In this document: piece by piece, positions 1 through 5,049 of the stretch
Position numbering within the stretch: position 1 is the first letter of the stretch
Layout of the letters: every line of letters begins with the position of its first letter
Assembly (NCBI GenBank): GCA_003567055.1
Contig: PXAW01000282.1
Location: 1-6,786, forward strand
Direction of reading: 5' to 3'
DNA length: 6,786 nucleotides
Source: Hyphomicrobiales bacterium
GTDB lineage: Bacteria > Pseudomonadota > Alphaproteobacteria > Rhizobiales > Beijerinckiaceae
Made by a program: the position numbers and the translations under genes
Notes under the pieces: model-generated
Told to the model about the DNA's origin: nothing
The model's input: only the letters and a program-made list of their open reading frames with translations
Database searches by the model: none

Positions 1-43
1 CATGGTTGAATTTTTCCGCATCAGGGCGCATGAAGGCGCCGCT

Positions 44-58
44 CGCGCTTGCAGCGCG
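44..58. other. Short hairpin in the leader of the oxidoreductase gene
   Basis: CGCGCT at 44-49 pairs with AGCGCG at 53-58 across a 3-base loop (TGC). A second possible stem, GGCGC (25-29) with GCGCC (36-40), lies just upstream. No T-tract follows either, so these are not typical intrinsic terminators. They could be an operator, leader structure or chance in GC-rich DNA. No convincing promoter is visible in positions 1-91. Confidence 0.25.
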
Positions 59-91
59 TGATGCGCACAGTTACCGGAACGAAAGTCAGTC

Positions 92-1114
92 ATGTCGCTT
101 GAGAGCACAAACGGGCCGCGCGCCGACCAGCCACGCGTGGCCGTGATCGGATGCGGCGCCTGGGGGCGCAATATCGTGCGCTGCTTCGCGCAGCTCGGCG
201 CGCTGGAGGCGGTCGTCGACAACAATGCCGATACCATCGAATCGCTGGTGGCTCTGTTCGGTTGCCGCGCCATGTCCGTGGAGCAGGCGCTTGCCGCCCC
301 CGACATCGACGCCATCGTCATCGCGACACCACCTTCGGGGCACAAGGATCTGGCGCTCGCCGCGATTGCCGGGGGCAAGCACGTCTTCATCGAGAAACCG
401 GTGACGCTCGATCACGCTGAGGCGGTTGCGATCGTCGCGGCGGCGCGCGATGCGTCGCGGGTGATGATGACCGGCCATATCCTGCAATTCCACCCGGCCT
501 ATCGCAAGCTGAAGGAGCTCGTGCAAGCGGGCGCGCTGGGGCGCGTGCAGCGCATCAACGCGAACCGGCTCAATCTCGGCGCAGTGCGGCGCGAGGAAGA
601 TGCGCTGTGGTGCCTCGCACCGCACGACGTTTCCATGACGCTGGGCCTCACCGGCGCGGCGCCCGACCATATCGACGCCCATGGCGAAGGCCATCTGCGC
701 GACGCGATCGCCGATGCGGTGACGCTGCGGCTCGGCTTTGCCGGTGGCGAGAAGGCGCTGATCCATGTCTCCTGGCTGCACCCGTTCAAGGAGCACCGCC
801 TCAGCGTGATCGGATCGCAGGCGATGGCCGTGTTCGACGACACCCTGCCCTGGGATCGCAAGCTGCAGCTCTATCCGCATCGCGTCTCCCTCGACGGCAC
901 CAATCCGCAGGTCGTGCGCGCCGAGCCCGTCCCTGTCGGGATCGAGCAGAACGAGCCGCTTCTGGCCGAATGCGCCCATTTCCTCGATTGCATCCGTGAC
1001 GGCTCAGAGCCGATCACCGGCCCGACCGAGGCGCTGGCCGTGATGGATGTGCTCGCGCGCGCGCAGCAATCGATGCGGGAGCAGAACCGGGCCGGCGCGA
1101 CGGCCGGCGCGTGA
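92..1114 (+). CDS. Gfo/Idh/MocA family NAD(P)-dependent oxidoreductase
   Basis: This 340-residue protein has the normal length and order of the Gfo/Idh/MocA family. An N-terminal Rossmann fold carries GCGAWG at residues 20-25 after strand RVAVI, with D43 closing the second strand. IATPP follows at 77-81 and the family hallmark EKP at 101-103, whose lysine is catalytic in characterised members. The C-terminal half holds GHILQFHPAY (128-137), RLNLG (159-163) and LAPHD (175-179), where H178 and D179 are the usual substrate-side pair. The GH-FHPA, LNLG and APHD combination recalls enzymes that oxidise nucleotide-linked sugars in surface polysaccharide pathways (WlbA-like). The substrate here is unknown and that assignment is inference. 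The protein is cytosolic, with no signal peptide. The ATG at 92 is chosen because it sits 14 codons before the Rossmann strand, although its ribosome site (GGAA near 77) is weak. A different gene follows after 131 bases, so it may be monocistronic. Confidence 0.93.
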   Translation: MSLESTNGPRADQPRVAVIGCGAWGRNIVRCFAQLGALEAVVDNNADTIESLVALFGCRAMSVEQALAAPDIDAIVIATPPSGHKDLALAAIAGGKHVFIEKPVTLDHAEAVAIVAAARDASRVMMTGHILQFHPAYRKLKELVQAGALGRVQRINANRLNLGAVRREEDALWCLAPHDVSMTLGLTGAAPDHIDAHGEGHLRDAIADAVTLRLGFAGGEKALIHVSWLHPFKEHRLSVIGSQAMAVFDDTLPWDRKLQLYPHRVSLDGTNPQVVRAEPVPVGIEQNEPLLAECAHFLDCIRDGSEPITGPTEALAVMDVLARAQQSMREQNRAGATAGA

Positions 1115-1152
1115 GCGCGATCTGAACCATTTCCCACTGCAACGGTTGACAG

Positions 1153-1173
1153 GGCGCAGTTCGAAACAGCGCC
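1153..1173. promoter_or_regulatory. Imperfect 21-bp palindrome next to a TTGACA hexamer
   Basis: GGCGC (1153-1157) pairs with GCGCC (1169-1173). After one A/A mismatch, GTT (1159-1161) pairs with AAC (1165-1167) around a 3-base centre. A perfect TTGACA hexamer lies immediately upstream at 1146-1151, but no recognisable -10 element follows at 16-18 bp. The site could be an operator for the exported-protein gene or a weak transcription-end hairpin for the oxidoreductase gene, whose stop codon is 38 bases upstream. No T-run follows. Confidence 0.3.
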
Positions 1174-1232
1174 GCTTCGCCATTCGTCCCGGCATGCTGA
1201 ATGCATGAGGGACGCATGGCCCGTCGGCAGAC

Positions 1233-1238
1233 AAGGAG
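1233..1238 (+). promoter_or_regulatory. Ribosome binding site that sets the exported-protein start
   Basis: AAGGAG lies 7 bases upstream of the ATG at 1246. An in-frame ATG at 1201 would add 15 arginine-rich residues, has no such site and would bury the signal peptide, so 1246 is preferred. Confidence 0.8.
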
Positions 1239-1245
1239 ATGCCGC

Positions 1246-2067
1246 ATGAGGATCGCACGCCAGATCGCACTATTGCCCCTGCTCACCGCCCTGCCCGCCG
1301 CGGCTTTGGCGCAGGGTGACGAAGCGCCGGATGCCGAGATTTCCGTAACGGGGCTCAATCTGTTGCGCCCCGCCGCCGCCGATACCATGCGCCCGGCGCG
1401 CACGCAGGTGAGCATCCGTATCGCGGTGCCGCCGGCGCATGTGGTCGGCCTCGGTCGCGACTCGCAGATCACACGCCTCGAAGACGATACGGGACATTCG
1501 CTGCTGGTCGAACACGGACCGGCGGAAGAGGACCAGACGGAGCCGTTTCGCGCCCCGCCCGGCCTGACCTGGCGTGACCCCTCGCCCGCCGGCGCCGCAT
1601 TCGGCTTCCTGCGCCGTGACGATTTCAGCATCGGCGGCCGCGACGGCTGGATCGAGATCTCGGTCGATGCGCCGGAGCTTCCCGCCGAGGATGCGACACG
1701 GCTGACGATCGCAGGCACGATCGATGTGCTCGTCGCCGGTGAGGGCGAGAGCCGGCATCGCATCGACAATGTCGACCTGTCGGACGGCGAGGCGCGTTTC
1801 GAGATCGGCGACGAGACCATCACCTGCATGCAAGACCGCAGCCTGACGCGGGGCGATCTCGATGTGAGCGAATTCTATTGCTGGTCGCAGAGCCTGCAGC
1901 CGCGCTCCATCGCCGTCGTCGATCAGGACGACGCACCGCCGCCGCCGATGGACCGATCCAATCTCGTCGTCATCGGAGAGACGGGCGACCTCTCCCTCGA
2001 AGTCACCTTCCCGGTCGGCGAAACGATGCGCGTTACCTTCGAGGAGCGTGTCGGCCTCGGATTGTGA
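1246..2067 (+). CDS. Exported protein of unknown family
   Basis: This 273-residue protein begins with a classic Sec signal peptide: MRIAR, then a hydrophobic core, with a likely signal peptidase I site after ALA at residue 22. The mature part is rich in acidic residues and alternating hydrophobics (for example RTQVSIRIAV, DGWIEISV and DLSLEVTF), which suggests mostly beta structure. I see no transmembrane segment after the signal, no lipobox and no catalytic motif I recognise. There are only two cysteines, C194 (TCMQ) and C212 (YCWS), 18 residues apart, so one disulfide in the periplasm is plausible. A proline run (PPPP, 231-234) precedes the last beta-rich segment. The start is set by AAGGAG 7 bases upstream. 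It is followed by a convergent gene. I cannot assign a function; a periplasmic or surface role is inferred from the signal peptide alone. Confidence 0.87.
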   Translation: MRIARQIALLPLLTALPAAALAQGDEAPDAEISVTGLNLLRPAAADTMRPARTQVSIRIAVPPAHVVGLGRDSQITRLEDDTGHSLLVEHGPAEEDQTEPFRAPPGLTWRDPSPAGAAFGFLRRDDFSIGGRDGWIEISVDAPELPAEDATRLTIAGTIDVLVAGEGESRHRIDNVDLSDGEARFEIGDETITCMQDRSLTRGDLDVSEFYCWSQSLQPRSIAVVDQDDAPPPPMDRSNLVVIGETGDLSLEVTFPVGETMRVTFEERVGLGL

Positions 2068-2080
2068 AGCTTCCGGAAAT

Positions 2081-2121
2081 GACGCCGCGCGCGTCAGTGC
2101 CCGCCTTGCGAGAGGCGGGCA
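2081..2121. terminator. Tandem hairpins at the convergent gene ends
   Basis: GACGC (2081-2085) pairs with GCGTC (2091-2095) over a 5-base loop. TGCCCGCCT (2098-2106) pairs with AGGCGGGCA (2113-2121), a perfect 9-bp stem with a 6-base loop. The second hairpin lies inside the last codons of the minus-strand gene and about 30 bases past the stop of the plus-strand gene. Neither direction has a T-run after the stem, so this is a terminator-like or transcript-end structure, not a canonical intrinsic terminator. Confidence 0.45.
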
Positions 2122-2552
2122 TCGCGCGGGGCGGAAAGGATTTCGCCGAGACTTTCGGCGATGTGCCGCGCTTCGTCGTCGCGCAGGCGCAGCAGAAACG
2201 GCGGCAACTGCCCCGCCTGAAGACCGATCACGGCATGGCCGTCCTCGTCGAGGCCGATATCGATGGAGGGCGAAGTCACATCGACCACTTCCCCCTCGAT
2301 CGTCTCCTCATCGTCCGACAATTGCCGCATCAGCTCTTCGGTCAGCGCCTCGTCATCTTCCTCGTCGCCATCGCCCTCATCGACTTCGAGCGCCTCGAGC
2401 ATGTCGTCGTCCAGCGCGTCGAGCAGTTGGTTTAGCGCGGAGGCGAGCGTGCGCGCCGCCCCGGCATCCATCAGAACGGCGGTCGCCTGATCGTCCTTCT
2501 GGAAGGACAGTTGAATCTTGTTGCCCTCGACGGACAGTGAAATACCAGCCAT
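2094..2552 (-). CDS. Small acidic protein with duplicated beta-helix unit
   Basis: I do not recognise a named family. From the ATG at 2552 the protein has 152 residues, no signal peptide and no membrane segment, so it is probably cytosolic. It has three parts. Residues 3-46 hold short beta strands followed by a helix (AARTLASALNQLLDA, 32-46). Residues 47-92 form a very acidic linker (DDD, DEEDDE and DDEE runs). Residues 96-141 again hold strands followed by a helix (EARHIAESLGEILSA, 127-141). The two helices match at 6 of 15 positions plus conservative changes, which suggests an internal duplication. The start is uncertain. Upstream in-frame ATGs at 2567 and 2579 would add 5 or 9 residues, but that stretch is AT-rich, includes a rare ATA codon and abuts a strong inverted repeat. 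No start has a good ribosome site. The gene is convergent with the exported-protein gene and divergent from the carotenoid operon. Its function is unknown. Confidence 0.82.
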   Translation of the reverse strand: MAGISLSVEGNKIQLSFQKDDQATAVLMDAGAARTLASALNQLLDALDDDMLEALEVDEGDGDEEDDEALTEELMRQLSDDEETIEGEVVDVTSPSIDIGLDEDGHAVIGLQAGQLPPFLLRLRDDEARHIAESLGEILSAPRDARLSQGGH

Positions 2553-2569
2553 ACCTGTCTTTCGCATGA

Positions 2570-2581
2570 ATATGCTCATAT
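2570..2581. promoter_or_regulatory. 12-bp palindrome ATATGCTCATAT
   Basis: ATATG and CATAT form a perfect 5-bp inverted repeat with a 2-base centre, in a locally AT-rich patch at the 5' end of the acidic-protein gene. It overlaps one of the alternative start codons (2577-2579). It could be an operator or part of a core promoter. The evidence is symmetry and composition only. Confidence 0.25.
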
Positions 2582-2582
2582 G

Positions 2583-2649
2583 GGAATGCGCTCAGGGGTT
2601 TGAAACCCCGCCGGCTCATGCCGCATCGTGAACCGGCTGCGCGCATTCC
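2583..2649. other. Potential three-way-junction element, nested inverted repeats
   Basis: The outer arms GGAATGCGC (2583-2591) and GCGCATTCC (2641-2649) are a perfect 9-bp inverted repeat. Inside them lie two further arms. GGGGTTTGAAACCCC (2595-2609) is a perfect palindrome apart from its central base. GCCGG (2610-2614) pairs with CCGGC (2633-2637); after one C/A mismatch TCATG (2616-2620) pairs with CGTGA (2627-2631), including one T/G wobble, closing a 6-base loop. The wobble favours folding of plus-strand RNA. The whole 67-nt segment can therefore fold as a closed three-way junction with 3-base linkers. It sits between divergent genes and has no T-tract or obvious target-site duplication. 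It may be a structured RNA or leader, a complex operator, or a small REP/MITE-like element. Confidence 0.55.
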
Positions 2650-2662
2650 GATCACGTTTTGC

Positions 2663-2778
2663 TGCACAGATAACGCGCCAGCGCCCTCGAAGAAAGCACG
2701 GAGAATGTCGAAGGGCGGACTATTTGCAGTGCAGCGTGGTGATCCTGATGCACGATAAGCGCGTAGAGTGCAATAATC
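2663..2778. repeat. Recurrent TGCAC-GATAA motif in the divergent intergenic region
   Basis: TGCACAGATAACGCG (2663-2677) and TGCACGATAAGCGCG (2749-2763) are near-copies that differ by two one-base indels. A shorter relative, TGCAATAAT, starts at 2770, which is 21 bp (two helical turns) after the second copy. They may be binding sites for one regulator controlling the divergent genes. Nothing else identifies the regulator. Confidence 0.3.
2740..2768 (+). promoter_or_regulatory. Possible ECF-sigma-like promoter of the carotenoid operon
   Basis: TGATCC (2740-2745) is followed after 18 bases by TAGAG (2764-2768), about 50 bases upstream of the first desaturase gene. The TGATCC box resembles, from memory, the -35 of singlet-oxygen-responsive RpoE (ChrR-controlled) promoters in Rhodobacter. 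A sigma70-like alternative is AATAAT at 2772-2777 with no good -35. TGATCC also occurs by chance inside coding sequence here, so the call is weak. Confidence 0.27.
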
Positions 2779-2820
2779 TGTAAAGCACGCCCTCCCCGGC
2801 ACCGCACCAGCGCACGGTTG

Positions 2821-4455
2821 ATGATAATGAAGAATCCGGACGCAGAATCCCCACCCGCCTCGAACCAGCCCCGCCCGGGCCTCGGCAATCTCGGGGATCT
2901 GGAAACCGGCTGCGGCGAACATGTCGTCGTTGTCGGCGCCGGTCCGGGCGGCCTTGCATCGGCCATGCTGCTGGCCCGCCAGGGCATGCGCGTGACGGTG
3001 TTCGAGCGCGACCCCGTCGTGGGCGGGCGCACCCGCACGATCACCGCGCCGGGCGGGTACAAGTTCGATATCGGCCCCACATTCTTTCTCTATCCGCGCG
3101 TGCTCGACGAGATCTTCGCCGCCTGCGGCGAGCGGCTTGCCGATCACGTCACGCTGACCCGCCTCGACCCGCAATACCATGTCGTCTTCGAGGGTGGCGG
3201 CGAAGTGCGCGCAACGCCGGATCTGGAGCGCCTTGCGGCGGAAATCGCGCGGATGGCGCCGCAGGATGCGGCCAATGTCGAACGCTTCTTTTCGGAGAAC
3301 CGCAAGAAGCTCGATCTCTTCCGCCCGATCCTCGAGCGCCCCTTCGGCAAGCCCACCGACGTGATCTCACCGGCAATGCTGCAGGCCCTGCCGATGCTGC
3401 GCCCGTTTTCCAGCGTCGACAAGGATCTGCGCCGCTATTTCTCCGACCCGCGCGTGCGGCTGGCATTCTCGTTCCAGACCAAATATCTGGGCATGTCGCC
3501 GTTCCAGTGCCCGAGCCTGTTCACGATCCTGAGCTTCCTCGAATACGAGCATGGCGTGTTCCACCCCATGGGCGGCTGCGGAGCGGTTTCGGAGGCGATG
3601 GCCAGGGTCGCAAGGCAACTCGGTGCCGATATCCGCCTCGGCACCGGGGTCGACCGGGTGATCTACGAGAATGACCGCGCCGTCGGCGTCGAGGTGAACG
3701 GCGAGCGCATCGCCGCCGATGCGGTGGTGATCAACGGCGATTTCGGCCATGCGGCACGCAAGCTCATTCCGGAGCGGTACCGTCCGCGCTGGAAGGACAA
3801 GAAGATCGCGAAAGCGCGCATCTCCTGCTCGACCTTCATGATGTATCTCGGCATCGAAGGCGATGTCGGCGATCTCGAACACCATACGATCTACCTCTCG
3901 AAGGATTACGAGAAGAATATCCGCGACATCAGCGATTGCCGCATTCCACAGGATTTCTCCTTCTACGTACAGAATCCCGGCCGCACCGATCCGTCGATGT
4001 CACCGAAAGGCCATACCAGCCTGTATGTCCTGGTGCCGGTGCCCAATCTGCGCTCGGGGACCGACTGGGCAACATTCGCGCCGCAATTTCGTGCCATGAC
4101 GCTGGAGCGGCTGAAGAAGCTCGGCCTCGATGATATCGAGGCGCGCATCCGCTTCGAGCGGGTGGTGACGCCGGCGGATTGGGAGAATGATTTCGGTGTG
4201 AACGAAGGCGCGACCTTCAACCTTGCGCATGATCTGGGCCAGATGCTCTACTTCCGCCCGCATAACCGCTTCGGGCACGGGGTCTATCTCGTCGGCGGCG
4301 GCACGCATCCCGGTTCCGGGCTGCCGGTGATCTACGAGGGCGCGCGCATCAGCGCCAAGCTCCTGCTCGAGGATCTGGCGGAACGCCGGGGCCGGGCGGG
4401 CACCGGCAAGGAACGCGTGATGACGGATCAATCGCGCGCCGAAGCGGCAGAGTAA
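2821..4455 (+). CDS. CrtI/CrtN-type FAD-dependent carotenoid desaturase
   Basis: This 544-residue protein matches the phytoene desaturase family over its full length. A 34-residue polar N-terminal extension precedes the FAD-binding Rossmann motif VVVVGAGPGG (35-44), with E62 ending strand two. GGRT follows at 68-71 and DIGPT at 83-87. The C-terminal FAD/membrane signature GGGTHPGSGLP (492-502) precedes a hydrophilic tail of about 25 residues. Family members are flavin enzymes at the membrane that insert double bonds into phytoene, 4,4'-diapophytoene or squalene-derived chains. Which substrate applies here cannot be read from sequence. CrtN-like action on a C30 chain is my preferred inference from the neighbours. 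The start is uncertain: TTG 2818, ATG 2821 and ATG 2827 lie in a row without a Shine-Dalgarno site, and an ATA codon sits between the two ATGs. It leads an operon, with the next gene 20 bases downstream. Confidence 0.93.
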   Translation: MIMKNPDAESPPASNQPRPGLGNLGDLETGCGEHVVVVGAGPGGLASAMLLARQGMRVTVFERDPVVGGRTRTITAPGGYKFDIGPTFFLYPRVLDEIFAACGERLADHVTLTRLDPQYHVVFEGGGEVRATPDLERLAAEIARMAPQDAANVERFFSENRKKLDLFRPILERPFGKPTDVISPAMLQALPMLRPFSSVDKDLRRYFSDPRVRLAFSFQTKYLGMSPFQCPSLFTILSFLEYEHGVFHPMGGCGAVSEAMARVARQLGADIRLGTGVDRVIYENDRAVGVEVNGERIAADAVVINGDFGHAARKLIPERYRPRWKDKKIAKARISCSTFMMYLGIEGDVGDLEHHTIYLSKDYEKNIRDISDCRIPQDFSFYVQNPGRTDPSMSPKGHTSLYVLVPVPNLRSGTDWATFAPQFRAMTLERLKKLGLDDIEARIRFERVVTPADWENDFGVNEGATFNLAHDLGQMLYFRPHNRFGHGVYLVGGGTHPGSGLPVIYEGARISAKLLLEDLAERRGRAGTGKERVMTDQSRAEAAE

Positions 4456-4463
4456 CGGTGATC

Positions 4464-4469
4464 GGAAGG
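4464..4469 (+). promoter_or_regulatory. Ribosome binding site that sets the DUF2141 start
   Basis: GGAAGG lies 6 bases before the ATG at 4476. The upstream in-frame GTG at 4458 is almost on top of the preceding stop codon and has no site of its own, so 4476 is preferred. Confidence 0.7.
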
Positions 4470-4475
4470 TATGGC

Positions 4476-4970
4476 ATGCAGGGACGGATTTCGATTTCGA
4501 CCGGGAGCATTGCACGCATGGCAGGCGCGGCGGCCCTCGCGCTGGCAACGCTGATCGGCAGCGCCCTCGTCGCACCCGCCTCGGCGCAGAGCGGCGAGAC
4601 GCGCACGGCGACGGTGACGGTGCGTGTCAGTGACGTCGAATCCGCCGAAGGGCAGGTCTATGTCGGGCTGTGCGATCGCGGTTTCTCTGAGGATCGCTGT
4701 CTGGACGGGCGCTTCCAGCCCGCGCGCCCCGGCACGATGAGCTTCACCTTCGAGAACGTGCCGGTGGGCATGTATGCGGTGGCGGCCTATCACGACATCA
4801 ACATGAACGAGCGGATGGATTCGAATTTCATCGGCCTGCCGCGCGAGCCCTATGGCTTCTCGAATGATGTCGGTCGACGCGCGCCGCCGAATTTCTCGAT
4901 GGCACAGGTGCCCGTCACCGCCCCGGCGACGACGATCGATGTGCGCCTGGCGCGGATGGGCGGCAGCTGA
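4476..4970 (+). CDS. Exported DUF2141 domain protein
   Basis: This 164-residue protein has a Sec signal peptide with a long hydrophobic core (about residues 16-34) and a likely cleavage site after ASA at 37. The mature part matches the DUF2141 family pattern: a beta strand (TVTVRVSDV), a central Y-HDINMN motif (105-111), DSNFIG (115-120), and EPYGFSN (124-130) followed by PPNF. Two cysteines, C66 and C75, could form a disulfide. The biochemical role of DUF2141 is unknown. Members are small secreted beta-rich proteins, and I recall them beside carotenoid genes in alphaproteobacteria. Here it lies 20 bases after one desaturase and 79 before the next, all on one strand, so co-transcription is likely. 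A role in carrying, anchoring or organising carotenoids at the outer face of the membrane is speculation. The start is chosen by the ribosome site at 4464. Confidence 0.92.
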   Translation: MQGRISISTGSIARMAGAAALALATLIGSALVAPASAQSGETRTATVTVRVSDVESAEGQVYVGLCDRGFSEDRCLDGRFQPARPGTMSFTFENVPVGMYAVAAYHDINMNERMDSNFIGLPREPYGFSNDVGRRAPPNFSMAQVPVTAPATTIDVRLARMGGS

Positions 4971-4975
4971 AGCTG

Positions 4976-5027
4976 CGATGCCGTCGCGCCTGCGGCATCG
5001 TACCGATGAACCGGCCCGACACGGGCC
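4976..5027 (+). other. Two consecutive hairpins between DUF2141 and second desaturase
   Basis: CGATGCCG (4976-4983) pairs with CGGCATCG (4993-5000) over a 9-base loop, and the stem can extend outward by a G/T and a T/A pair. GGCCCG (5013-5018) pairs with CGGGCC (5022-5027) over the loop ACA. The second ends 10 bases before the ribosome site of the next gene. No T-run follows either stem. They fit intercistronic RNA-stability or partial-termination elements, which would set the protein ratio within the operon. Confidence 0.5.
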
Positions 5028-5037
5028 ATGATGTGAC

Positions 5038-5043
5038 GAGGAG
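5038..5043 (+). promoter_or_regulatory. Ribosome binding site for a GTG start
   Basis: GAGGAG lies 6 bases upstream of the GTG at 5050. The Rossmann motif begins only about eight codons later, so this GTG is the natural start. Confidence 0.8.
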
Positions 5044-5049
5044 TGCGCC

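Noticed and set aside
1..3. CAT at the left edge as a minus-strand start codon of a divergent gene
   Set aside because: No coding sequence of such a gene lies in the window, and only a weak GGAAAA precedes it, so it cannot be supported.
76..100. GGAAC at 76-80 as the -35 of an EcfG general-stress promoter
   Set aside because: The matching -10 would fall inside the coding sequence, downstream of the ATG at 92, and no good CGTT is present at the required spacing.
86..979. A 297-codon minus-strand open frame opposite the oxidoreductase gene
   Set aside because: It is a shadow of the plus-strand gene, which has clear Rossmann and EKP motifs. The antisense product has no recognisable domain.
2263..2490. 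A serine-rich plus-strand open frame inside the acidic-protein gene
   Set aside because: The serine run is the antisense reading of the GAC/GAG/GAT codons of the acidic linker, so it is a compositional artefact.
2583..2649. tRNA-like gene or standard intrinsic terminator
   Set aside because: The cloverleaf-like fold has only three arms and none of the conserved tRNA bases, and no T-tract follows on either strand.
2580..2820. PpsR/CrtJ-type operator (TGT-N12-ACA) or CarH-type site in front of the carotenoid operon
   Set aside because: I looked for the spaced palindrome and found no match in this intergenic region.
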